From assembly GCA_020636495.1 (NCBI GenBank), contig JACJXQ010000008.1:2790001-2854000 (forward strand): a DNA stretch of 64,000 nt. The letters run 5' to 3'. This document shows positions 9,243-17,231 of the stretch, in pieces. A program made the position numbers and the translations under genes. Numbering within the stretch: the stretch's first letter is position 1; every line of letters begins with the position of its first letter. The stretch is from Chitinophagales bacterium (GTDB lineage: Bacteria; Bacteroidota; Bacteroidia; Chitinophagales; Chitinophagaceae). The notes below the pieces were generated by a model, which was not told the DNA's origin, did not search any database, and saw only the letters and a program-made list of their open reading frames with translations.

Positions 9243-9872
9243 TTATTTTTTATACAAGTAAACGGTGTATTCATACAAACCGTAATCATTTCTGATAACA
9301 AAATTCCTGGTAATGTTTTTGCACAAATACGCTGTAAGTTTATCTAGCGAAAGATGAAACAGGTCATCCCTTTCCCAATCAACATTTTTCGACATCACAT
9401 TAAAAGCCAGCCCTTTATTGTATTTGGGGGTTAGCGCATCGATCATAGAGGTAAAATAAGACCACATTTCTTCAAAGCTCAGGTTGCGTTTTTCGGTAAA
9501 AACACCGTTCATAACGATATAGTCATGCGCTGGCAGTTCAAATCCGGGATCAAGTATATCACCACAATAAAATGAGACATCCGGATGTTTATCCTTTGCC
9601 AGGTCAACAAATTTTGACGACAGATCAAGGCCTGAGTATTTACACTTCACATTCCCTGCCTTCACCATATAATCAAGCAAATGCGCCGTACCGCAACCAA
9701 AGTCCAGCAATGAAACATTTGCGGAACTGTCTTTATTAAAATAGATCAGATCTAACATCACCTGGTACCTTGTATCGACATCCTCAAGTTTAGGCCAATC
9801 CATACCGCGATGATTATCACCATGTTTTTCAAAACAACTTTCGTAATGCTCAACTATTTCTTTGTACTTCAT
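9243..9872 (-). CDS. Class I SAM-dependent methyltransferase
   Basis: A 209-aa Rossmann methyltransferase. SAM motif I is LLDFGCGTAHLLDYM (about residues 65-79), motif II is KYSGLDLSSKFVDLA, and motif IV is HDYIVMNGVFTEK. Its start ATG overlaps the WbqC stop (ATGA, 9869-9872). In polysaccharide operons such enzymes methylate a sugar hydroxyl, sometimes as a terminal cap. Together with the long Wzt nearby this suggests a chain-end signal, which is inference. Nothing in the sequence shows the substrate. Confidence 0.82.
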   Translation of the reverse strand: MKYKEIVEHYESCFEKHGDNHRGMDWPKLEDVDTRYQVMLDLIYFNKDSSANVSLLDFGCGTAHLLDYMVKAGNVKCKYSGLDLSSKFVDLAKDKHPDVSFYCGDILDPGFELPAHDYIVMNGVFTEKRNLSFEEMWSYFTSMIDALTPKYNKGLAFNVMSKNVDWERDDLFHLSLDKLTAYLCKNITRNFVIRNDYGLYEYTVYLYKK

Positions 9873-10579
9873 GTCAGTTCATATTTGCCTAACAGACCAA
9901 CTATATCTGCCTTCGAGTTAAACATTAAAACATCAATTATTGATAACCAGGGAACAAATGGCTGCTTAAACTGTGAATACTCACTTTTTTTTGATGTCAG
10001 AAACTGAAGGTTTACTCCCTTTTCTTTAAAATATTCTTTCGTGTAAATAGCTTTACCACCTTCAGGATTTATATATACACCTTTCTGTTCAATCTGACAG
10101 ATATCAATTAACCTGTCTCCTTTTTTCAGATCAATATTATTGTAGCTTTCAGAGCTTGTTTTGAACTCGGCACTTATATCCAAGTAATCACAAATATCCA
10201 GAATACTGCGAATGGCCAACTCTGATATAGTTGAGCATCCGGAGTTAAAGATATTTTCGATCAATGGATAAACCTGTTTGAATTCAGGAGCTTTTGAATA
10301 TGCTGCATGAATGGTCATTAGCAGCTTCTTAACAACTTTATTATCGGCACTTAGTTCAATATCCTTAATAAGCCTGTTCTGGCTGGCATTCTGGCATGGA
10401 ATCGTTATCGTATGATCTTTATTATTCAGCAGTATCCGGTTCCTGTTGATCCAGCCTTTGTTGATGAAATTAACATCATCATAAAAAACGAACATCTCCA
10501 CAGCGCTTATCAACTGAAAATACCCTATATACGGGAATACATAAGGCTGCATTATAGCTATACTGTTCTCTACCTTCAA
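9869..10579 (-). CDS. WbqC family protein
   Basis: A 236-aa protein of the WbqC family, found in O-antigen and capsule loci, often beside DegT aminotransferases, and thought to act on amino-sugar intermediates; its reaction is not well established. The hallmark near the start is IAIMQPYVFPYIGYFQLI, followed by FYDDVNFINKGWINRN, and PFVPWLSIIDVLMFN near the end. No ATG precedes the hallmark with enough room. TTG 10579 gives MKVENSIAIMQPY, the usual family spacing, so I accept TTG. It starts 3 bp after the DegT stop and overlaps the methyltransferase by 4 bp. Confidence 0.82.
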   Translation of the reverse strand: MKVENSIAIMQPYVFPYIGYFQLISAVEMFVFYDDVNFINKGWINRNRILLNNKDHTITIPCQNASQNRLIKDIELSADNKVVKKLLMTIHAAYSKAPEFKQVYPLIENIFNSGCSTISELAIRSILDICDYLDISAEFKTSSESYNNIDLKKGDRLIDICQIEQKGVYINPEGGKAIYTKEYFKEKGVNLQFLTSKKSEYSQFKQPFVPWLSIIDVLMFNSKADIVGLLGKYELT

Positions 10580-10582
10580 ACT

Positions 10583-11662
10583 TTAGTTATTTTGTGCTCT
10601 CATTAATAACCTAATAATAAATAACTGCTCTTCTTCCGCAAGATCATGATATAACGGCAAGCATATTATCCTGTTACTCAGAGACTCTGCTACCGGCATA
10701 TCTACCCTATCTACATAAGGAAGCTTATTGAGCACAGGATGAAAATAACGTCGTGGAAAAACCCATTCGGCATTCAATGCTTTTATATACTTCAGTGTAT
10801 GTTCTTCAGTTTCAAAAACCACAGGAAAGTATGAGTGATTATAGTGTGTATCCTTAGTTATGGTTTGTGTTGAATGCCTGAGCTTAGCCAGGTTCTCTTT
10901 ATAGAAGTCTGTCTGTCGTTTTCTTGACGCTAATATTCCATCAATATATTTCAGGTTAACTAACCCCATTGCTGCATGAAACTCCGAGTTTTTACCATTT
11001 ATACCCAAATCTGCAAAATGTTCAGGACCGCTGTGTCCGAAATTCCTGAGGTAGGTCATTTTCTTAAGCAATGCAGCATCTTTTGTAAATACGGCACCAC
11101 CCTCAACAGTATGAAATAATTTTGTAGCATGGAAACTCGTGGTACTGATATCCCCATATTCAAATACACTTTTGCCTTTATACTTTACCCCAAATGCATG
11201 AGCGGCATCGTATATCACTTTTAGGTTGTGTTTATCAGCAATAGCCTGTATCGCTTCAATATCACATGGATTGCCAAATACATGAGTCGCCAGTATGGCT
11301 GATGTAGCTGGTGTTATTGCTTCTTCTATTTTGTGCGGGTCTATGTTATACGTTTCAGCATCGACATCTACAAAGACCGGCTTCAAACCCTCCCATACGA
11401 TGCTTGAAGTTGTTGCTACATAAGAAAATGGTGTAGTAATGATCTCTCCGGTCAGCTCAAGTGCCTTTATGGCAATTTGTATCGCAATTGTTCCGTTGTT
11501 CAGGAACAGCATATGATCCAAACGACAGTATTCCTTAACCTTCAGCTCAAATTCATTGACCAAAGGACCGTTATTGGTCAGCCAACTACGTTTCCATATA
11601 CCCTGCAATAACGAGTTATACTCCTCTATAGGTGGCAAAAATGGTTTGGTTACGTTTATCAT
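10583..11662 (-). CDS. DegT/DnrJ/EryC1/StrS sugar aminotransferase
   Basis: A 359-aa PLP-dependent fold-type I aminotransferase. It has FLNNGTIAIQIAIKAL for phosphate binding, YDAAHAFG with Asp152, and SFHATKLFHTVEGG with the Schiff-base Lys181. The family transaminates keto-deoxy nucleotide sugars to amino sugars. The FHATKxFHTxEGG form is common in VioA/FdtB/QdtB-like enzymes acting on dTDP-keto-6-deoxy sugars. The gmd product GDP-4-keto-6-deoxymannose (perosamine-type chemistry) is another possible substrate, because no dTDP-sugar genes are in the window. Start ATG 11662 overlaps the wzt stop by 4 bp. Family is sure; substrate is open. Confidence 0.88.
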   Translation of the reverse strand: MINVTKPFLPPIEEYNSLLQGIWKRSWLTNNGPLVNEFELKVKEYCRLDHMLFLNNGTIAIQIAIKALELTGEIITTPFSYVATTSSIVWEGLKPVFVDVDAETYNIDPHKIEEAITPATSAILATHVFGNPCDIEAIQAIADKHNLKVIYDAAHAFGVKYKGKSVFEYGDISTTSFHATKLFHTVEGGAVFTKDAALLKKMTYLRNFGHSGPEHFADLGINGKNSEFHAAMGLVNLKYIDGILASRKRQTDFYKENLAKLRHSTQTITKDTHYNHSYFPVVFETEEHTLKYIKALNAEWVFPRRYFHPVLNKLPYVDRVDMPVAESLSNRIICLPLYHDLAEEEQLFIIRLLMRAQNN

Positions 11663-12945
11663 GATCTGCTATTTGTCCATTTTAATCTGGGCTTAACTAC
11701 CCCCTCTTTAGCTCCCATCCATCCCAACTTATCGCTACCGGTGTCAACTATCTCAAATTGCAAAATATTCTCCATACCGTACAATACAGAACCCCTATTC
11801 TGTACTACCAATACCCACTCTACCAGGTAGTTACCATGATGCATCAGGCCTTTGGGTATATGTGCGCACACTTCAACAACTCCTTTCCTATACTCTAGGG
11901 ATTGATCATCTTCTGCTGTACCGCTCACAAACACTAAATGTCCCAGCTCATCTTTCAGGTGAAAGGTAACATCCAGGATAGCATCATTGTCATCTTCAAT
12001 ATAGATCTTAAAAAAAAGTTCTATCATATCATTGATCAATATCGGATCGGCATCCGTACCGCCTGCAGGCCTTACTATTGCCTCCAGTATTTTCACATGT
12101 TCATTCCCCGGTGCTTCTTCCATACTCCATGTTCTCTTCCTGAGGCTTTGGCTGTACACCTCCAGGTATTTCCCAACACCAGCCGATACGCCACCTTCAA
12201 ATGACACTTTACCGTCATTCATAACAACCACCCTGTTGCACAAGGTTTGCACAGCAGACATATTATGGCTTACAAACAACACAGTACGACCATCATTCAC
12301 ACTTACATCCTTCATGCGGCCAAGGCATTTCTTCTGAAATTCAGCATCGCCTACTGCCAACACCTCATCCACGATAAGTATCTCAGGCTCCAGGAAAGCG
12401 GCTACAGCAAAAGCCAGCCTTACATACATACCTGAGCTGTACCTCTTTACAGGAGTATCTATATACCTTGCTACGCCCGAAAAATCAACGATCTCATCAA
12501 ACTTCGCTTTTATTTCTGTTTTGGTCATACCCAGGATAGCGCCGTTCAGGAATATATTTTCCCTGCCTGTCAGCTCAGGATGGAAACCTGTACCAACCTC
12601 AAGCAAACTTGCAATACGACCTTTGGCTTTTATTATTCCTGTTGTTGGAGCTGTAATACGGGACAGTAGCTTCAACAATGTAGATTTACCGGCTCCATTC
12701 TTCCCGATTATACCTAACACTTCTCCTTGGCGCACGTCAAACGACACATCCCTGAGTGCCCATACATAATTACTGTCTCCCCTGGCATCCCTACGGTTTG
12801 CCTCTCCAAGTTTCAAATACGGATCTTCTTTACCTGTCACCTTGTGCCACCACCTGTTCAGATCGTGAGATATAGTACCTGTACCTACCTCACCCAGGCG
12901 GTACATCTTTGAAACATTTGCTACACTAATTGCAATATCAGACAT
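11659..12945 (-). CDS. wzt: Polysaccharide ABC exporter ATP-binding protein (Wzt) with C-terminal carbohydrate-binding domain
   Basis: A 428-aa ABC ATPase with Walker A GKNGAGKST (81-89), signature YSSGMYVR (169-176), Walker B LIVDEVLAVGD (190-200) and switch His227. The first about 60 residues carry the insertion (SHDLNRWWHKVTGKEDPYLK) usual in Bacteroidota Wzt/TagH proteins. The NBD ends near residue 260. The remaining about 165 residues are a beta-rich domain like the Wzt C-terminal domain that, in O9a-type systems, binds the modified non-reducing end of the chain before export. It pairs with the permease 9 bp upstream. The long form suggests that chains are capped, possibly by the methyltransferase or other tailoring enzymes of this operon (inference). 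Confidence 0.92.
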   Translation of the reverse strand: MSDIAISVANVSKMYRLGEVGTGTISHDLNRWWHKVTGKEDPYLKLGEANRRDARGDSNYVWALRDVSFDVRQGEVLGIIGKNGAGKSTLLKLLSRITAPTTGIIKAKGRIASLLEVGTGFHPELTGRENIFLNGAILGMTKTEIKAKFDEIVDFSGVARYIDTPVKRYSSGMYVRLAFAVAAFLEPEILIVDEVLAVGDAEFQKKCLGRMKDVSVNDGRTVLFVSHNMSAVQTLCNRVVVMNDGKVSFEGGVSAGVGKYLEVYSQSLRKRTWSMEEAPGNEHVKILEAIVRPAGGTDADPILINDMIELFFKIYIEDDNDAILDVTFHLKDELGHLVFVSGTAEDDQSLEYRKGVVEVCAHIPKGLMHHGNYLVEWVLVVQNRGSVLYGMENILQFEIVDTGSDKLGWMGAKEGVVKPRLKWTNSRS

Positions 12946-12954
12946 GCTTTAATA

Positions 12955-13809
12955 TTAAACTGTGTCCATGAACGTTTTCTCGACCCTGTTAAAGATCAGT
13001 ATGCCGATACTCAAAAACACAAATGTTATTATTACGCTATAAATAAAATACCCTTCATAAAACTGCCCGGTACCCAAAAAACCAAACCTAAATGTCTCAA
13101 GGATAGATGTGAAAGGGTGATAACCAATAATATTCCTGGCACTACTGCTTACCGTAGATAATGGATATGCTACAGTAGTTGTGAATTGTAACAACTGGAT
13201 TCCAAATGTCAACAGGTATCGCAGGTCGCGATACTTTGAAGTGAGCGAAGAAATAATGATGCCGAATCCAAGCCCCTGCATACCCATTAGTATTATAAGT
13301 ACCGGGAACAATAGTGCCGCCCATGTCAAGTGAATATTCGCGTCAGTAAAAAAGTAATAGTAGGCCCACACACAAAAGAACAAGGATAGTTGAATTCCCA
13401 ACCTTATCATACTTGACATAACTATCGATACAGGAATTACAATACGGGGAAAGTACACTTTACCAAATATGCTGGCGTTGGTTATAAATGTATCAGATGT
13501 TTTCATCAATACCTCTGAAAAATACATCCAGCAGGTAATGCCTGCCATCTGGAACAGTATTGGTGGTGCGCCATTGGTAGACACATGGGCAATTCGATTG
13601 AATAACAGAACATATACTGCCGTAGTTAGTATAGGCTGTATGGCAAACCACAACGGCCCTAATACAGTCTGTTTGTAAAAGGAAATAAAGTCACGCTTAA
13701 CCAGCAGAAATACCAGGTCACGATAACGCCATATTTCCTGTAGATTGATGTCAAAAAAGCCACTTTTCGGTTTTATGACCAGGTTCCAATCATTATCCTG
13801 TTTGATCAT
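12955..13809 (-). CDS. wzm: Polysaccharide ABC exporter permease (Wzm)
   Basis: A 284-aa ABC-2 type integral membrane protein. The cytosolic N-terminus contains WRYRDLVFLLVKRDF and FYKQTVLGPLWFAIQP, the coupling helix of Wzm/TagG/KpsM permeases. About six hydrophobic segments follow, for example TAVYVLLFNRIA, LFPVLIILMGMQGLGFGIII and IIGYHPFTSIL in a re-entrant region. It moves undecaprenyl-linked glycan across the inner membrane together with Wzt. It starts 18 bp after fcl and ends 9 bp before wzt. The assignment is firm from motif and gene pair. Confidence 0.92.
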   Translation of the reverse strand: MIKQDNDWNLVIKPKSGFFDINLQEIWRYRDLVFLLVKRDFISFYKQTVLGPLWFAIQPILTTAVYVLLFNRIAHVSTNGAPPILFQMAGITCWMYFSEVLMKTSDTFITNASIFGKVYFPRIVIPVSIVMSSMIRLGIQLSLFFCVWAYYYFFTDANIHLTWAALLFPVLIILMGMQGLGFGIIISSLTSKYRDLRYLLTFGIQLLQFTTTVAYPLSTVSSSARNIIGYHPFTSILETFRFGFLGTGQFYEGYFIYSVIITFVFLSIGILIFNRVEKTFMDTV

Positions 13810-13827
13810 TATTATTTTCAGTAAAGG

Positions 13828-14766
13828 TTATGCCTGCACGGCAAATTTTTCTTTGTATACGCTTTCTATGCCTTGCCGTAATGATATATTAGGTTTCCAG
13901 CCCAGTTCATTTATCTTACTATTATCCATCAGTTTGCGGGGGGTACCGTCTGGTTTTGACTGGTCCCATTTGAGACCACCTTCATAACCAACTACATCCA
14001 TTATCAATTCAGCCAGAGCTTTAATACTTATTTCAGACCCCGAGCCCACGTTTATATGTCCCGCTTCGCTATAGCTGTTCATCAGGAAAACACATGCTTC
14101 TGCAAGATCATCCACGTGCAAAAATTCCCTGAGAGGTGAACCTGTGCCCCACAACGCTACATTATCGTCGTTACGCTGCATTGCTTCGTGAAACTTCCGG
14201 AGCATGGCGGGCAACACATGAGAGTTGTTCAAGTCATAGTTGTCATTAGGGCCATACAGGTTGGTTGGCATAGCCGAGATAAAGTCGCAGCCATATTGCG
14301 CCCTATATGCATCGCACATTTTAATTCCTGATATCTTGGCTATTGCGTAAGGCTCATTTGTGGGTTCTAGCAGGCCTGTCAGTAGTGCATCTTCCTTCAT
14401 AGGCTGTGGTGCCAGCTTCGGGTATATGCATGAAGACCCCAGAAACAACAACTTCTTCACCCCATTTTTATAGGCATGGTGTATTACATTGTTCTGTATC
14501 ATCAGGTTATCGTACAAAAAATCTGCACGATAGGTATTATTAGCCAGTATTCCACCAACCTTTGCTGCTGCAAGAAAAACATATTCGGGTTGTTCCTCGC
14601 TAAAAAAAGATGCTACAGCCTGTTGATCACGTAGGTCCAGCTCCGCTGAGGTCCTGTAAATAATATTTGTATACCCCTCAAGCACAAGCTTCCTCAAGAT
14701 GGCACTACCAACCATGCCTCTGTGGCCAGCTATATATACCTTGTCATTTTTGTTCATCTCCCTCAT
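13828..14766 (-). CDS. fcl: GDP-L-fucose synthase
   Basis: A 312-aa short-chain dehydrogenase/epimerase. It binds NADPH through GHRGMVG (14-20) and has the active-site series GSSCIYP (110-116) with Tyr140 and Lys144 in NEPYAIAK. It converts GDP-4-keto-6-deoxymannose to GDP-L-fucose, using the product of the adjacent gmd. ATG 14766 overlaps the gmd stop in a TAATG arrangement, which suggests coupling. ATG 14757 (MNKNDKVYIAGH) is a good alternative and matches the usual family N-terminus. Length is normal. Enzyme identity is well supported by the gmd pairing. Confidence 0.94.
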   Translation of the reverse strand: MREMNKNDKVYIAGHRGMVGSAILRKLVLEGYTNIIYRTSAELDLRDQQAVASFFSEEQPEYVFLAAAKVGGILANNTYRADFLYDNLMIQNNVIHHAYKNGVKKLLFLGSSCIYPKLAPQPMKEDALLTGLLEPTNEPYAIAKISGIKMCDAYRAQYGCDFISAMPTNLYGPNDNYDLNNSHVLPAMLRKFHEAMQRNDDNVALWGTGSPLREFLHVDDLAEACVFLMNSYSEAGHINVGSGSEISIKALAELIMDVVGYEGGLKWDQSKPDGTPRKLMDNSKINELGWKPNISLRQGIESVYKEKFAVQA

Positions 14767-15878
14767 TAATCGTGCTGTTGTATAAAATCGTAGCCTGCGT
14801 CCCTCAGCAACTTGTCTTTCTTGAATGCTTCCACATCTGCTTCTACCATTTCTTTTACTAGTTCATCCAGTGGTGTTTTAGCCTGCCAACCCAATTGTTT
14901 TTTCGCTTTGGTAGCATCGCCTATCAACAGATCAACTTCTGTAGGCCTAAAATATTTCGGATCAACAGAAACAACTTCCTGTCCTGCTTTCATCATGCTA
15001 TCTTCTCCGCAATGCTTAACGATCCCTTTCTCATTCACACCCTCACCCACAAACTCCAGTTCTGCTCCCACTTCCCTGAAGGCCATTATAATAAAATCCC
15101 TCACAGTAGTAGTTACACCTGTTGCTATCACATAGTCCTCGGCTTTTTCCTGTTGCAGCATCAACCACATCGCTTCCACATAATCCCTGGCATGTCCCCA
15201 ATCTCTTTTCGCATCCATATTGCCAATGTAAAACTTGTTCTGCAATCCGAGAGATATCTGTGCGACTGCCCGTGTTATTTTGCGCGTAACAAATGTCTCA
15301 CCCCTTAACGGGCTTTCATGATTGAACAAGATACCATTACAAGCATACATATTATATGCTTCTCTGTAATTCACTGTTATCCAATAACCATATAATTTGG
15401 CTACACCATAAGGAGACCTGGGGTAAAACGGGGTTGTTTCTTTCTGAGGTATCTCTTGAACTTCACCATATAGTTCAGACGTTGAAGCCTGGTATATCTT
15501 AACCTTTTCAGTCATATTCAACAGGCGTACTGCTTCTAATATTCTCAGGGTGCCTATCGCATCTGTATTGGCAGTATACTCCGGCGTTTCAAAACTCACC
15601 TTTACATGGCTCATGGCCCCTAGGTTATATATTTCATCAGGCTGCGCTTCCTGTATGATACGTATAATATTAGTGCTGTCGGTCAGGTCGCCATAGTGCA
15701 ATATGAAATGCCTGTCCCTTACATGAGGATCCTGGTACAAGTGGTCTATCCTGTCGGTGTTAAAAAGAGAGCTCCTTCTCTTAATACCATGAACTACATA
15801 TCCTTTTTTCAATAGAAACTCCGCAAGATAGGCTCCGTCCTGGCCGGTAATACCTGTTATTAATGCAACTTTCGCCAT
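14766..15878 (-). CDS. gmd: GDP-mannose 4,6-dehydratase
   Basis: A 370-aa extended SDR. The NADP-binding motif is GITGQDGAYLAE (9-20). Active-site residues are the Ser/Thr and Glu in ASTSELYGEV and Tyr157/Lys161 in SPYGVAK. HVRDRHFILHYGDLTD and FNHESPLRGETFVTRK are the GDP-mannose-specific segments. It makes GDP-4-keto-6-deoxy-D-mannose, the precursor of GDP-L-fucose and, if aminated, GDP-perosamine. It lies 30 bp after the first GT4 gene and overlaps fcl by one base. Among the most certain calls in the window. Confidence 0.96.
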   Translation of the reverse strand: MAKVALITGITGQDGAYLAEFLLKKGYVVHGIKRRSSLFNTDRIDHLYQDPHVRDRHFILHYGDLTDSTNIIRIIQEAQPDEIYNLGAMSHVKVSFETPEYTANTDAIGTLRILEAVRLLNMTEKVKIYQASTSELYGEVQEIPQKETTPFYPRSPYGVAKLYGYWITVNYREAYNMYACNGILFNHESPLRGETFVTRKITRAVAQISLGLQNKFYIGNMDAKRDWGHARDYVEAMWLMLQQEKAEDYVIATGVTTTVRDFIIMAFREVGAELEFVGEGVNEKGIVKHCGEDSMMKAGQEVVSVDPKYFRPTEVDLLIGDATKAKKQLGWQAKTPLDELVKEMVEADVEAFKKDKLLRDAGYDFIQQHD

Positions 15879-15908
15879 GTTGAAATTTATATTGTTATAC
15901 CGCAGGAC

Positions 15909-17027
15909 CTAACATCCTGCAATAATATCAGACAAGCGTTGTTTATACTTGTTAAATGAGAAATTATCAAGTGTTTTTTGCCTGATAGTACTTCTTTCCT
16001 GTTCGTTATTGCGCCTGTTATTCTCTATATGCATCTTCAGTGCGTCACCAATTTCTGTTACACTATTTGGATCGACAAGTGTACCCAATTCACCGTTAAT
16101 CAGCGCGTCCACACTTCCATCTGCATTACCGGCAATTACCGGCACACCACATACCAGAGCCTCTATGAACACGATACCAAATCCTTCCTTACGACTGGGC
16201 ATAATATAAACATCCGCCATCTGGTAATGTGCTACCAATTCCTCCTCCCGTAGAAAACCGGTCAGAACAACATGACCCTGTAGTTTATATTTGGCCACAA
16301 GCGTATCAATCCGGGCCTTTTCAGCAGCGTCATACTTTCCTGCTATCACATATTTGCCCTGTGGATGTTCTTTCACTAAAATAGACAAAGCTTCGATCAC
16401 TTTATCGTATCCTTTAAACAGTTCGGTATCAGAAATCCTTGTAAGTGTATATATGACAAAATCTTTACTACTCAGGCCATAGCGTTTACGCAACTCATCC
16501 GACCGTCTAACAGTGTCAGGGATCGGAAAATAAGGATCAATTGTGTTTGGAAAAACCGTGATTACTCCCTCCTTTATGCCATTTACATCTTCTATTTTCT
16601 TCCTGGTAAAATTACTTACCGATAATATCTTGTCAGCAACATACAACAGCTTTCTTTTAATACCCTTCAACTCCTGCCAAACCTCAATACCATGTGTGAT
16701 CAATATGACCTTCTTTGAAGGATATAGGTACTTGATAGCCACACCTACAATAGCCAGGTTGACATGACCAATAAATATTACATCATACTTACCTGCAGTC
16801 ATTATACTGCTAAGTACAAACGGCACCTTCCTTGTCGCGAAACATTTATACCTATTCTTCGGATAATAATGTTCTGTTGCAGTTTTATCGTAAGCAGAAA
16901 TAGAGTAACTATCAGTCTCCCCAGTCATATCCAGTTCATTCAAGGCCTTCAGAAAGCACTTATTGAACCTTTCTATCCCACCTGTTTGCGAAAATGCGGT
17001 AAGATTAAGAAATAGTACTTGCTTCAT
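15909..17027 (-). CDS. Glycosyltransferase family 4 protein (first gene of the dense operon)
   Basis: A 372-aa GT4 enzyme. The N-terminal acceptor domain begins KQVLFLNLTAFSQTGGIERF, with the glycine-rich loop of mannosyl/fucosyl-type transferases. The donor domain has PSRKEGFGIVFIEALVCGVP, where Glu281 and Glu289 form EX7E. It is the first gene of the 17-gene run. The 204 bp between it and the end of wzc contain no coding frame I trust and no perfect TAnnTTTG box on this strand, so the operon may be transcribed through from wzc. Donor and acceptor are unknown. Confidence 0.88.
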   Translation of the reverse strand: MKQVLFLNLTAFSQTGGIERFNKCFLKALNELDMTGETDSYSISAYDKTATEHYYPKNRYKCFATRKVPFVLSSIMTAGKYDVIFIGHVNLAIVGVAIKYLYPSKKVILITHGIEVWQELKGIKRKLLYVADKILSVSNFTRKKIEDVNGIKEGVITVFPNTIDPYFPIPDTVRRSDELRKRYGLSSKDFVIYTLTRISDTELFKGYDKVIEALSILVKEHPQGKYVIAGKYDAAEKARIDTLVAKYKLQGHVVLTGFLREEELVAHYQMADVYIMPSRKEGFGIVFIEALVCGVPVIAGNADGSVDALINGELGTLVDPNSVTEIGDALKMHIENNRRNNEQERSTIRQKTLDNFSFNKYKQRLSDIIAGC

Positions 17028-17231
17028 CTGGTTGGTCTGGTTGTACCTTTATTTTTGTTCCGTTTTTGATACAGCTTCGCTATTGTCAGTCACATTGCAA
17101 ACATGTAACGAACCGGGTATTAACCATTAAAACTGCACAAATCCTTATACGATGATTTTCTTGATCTCAATAAGGATGTACAACTGTTAGATAGGGCAAT
17201 GTATAAACGGGAGAAATAGTGTATTTAAAGA

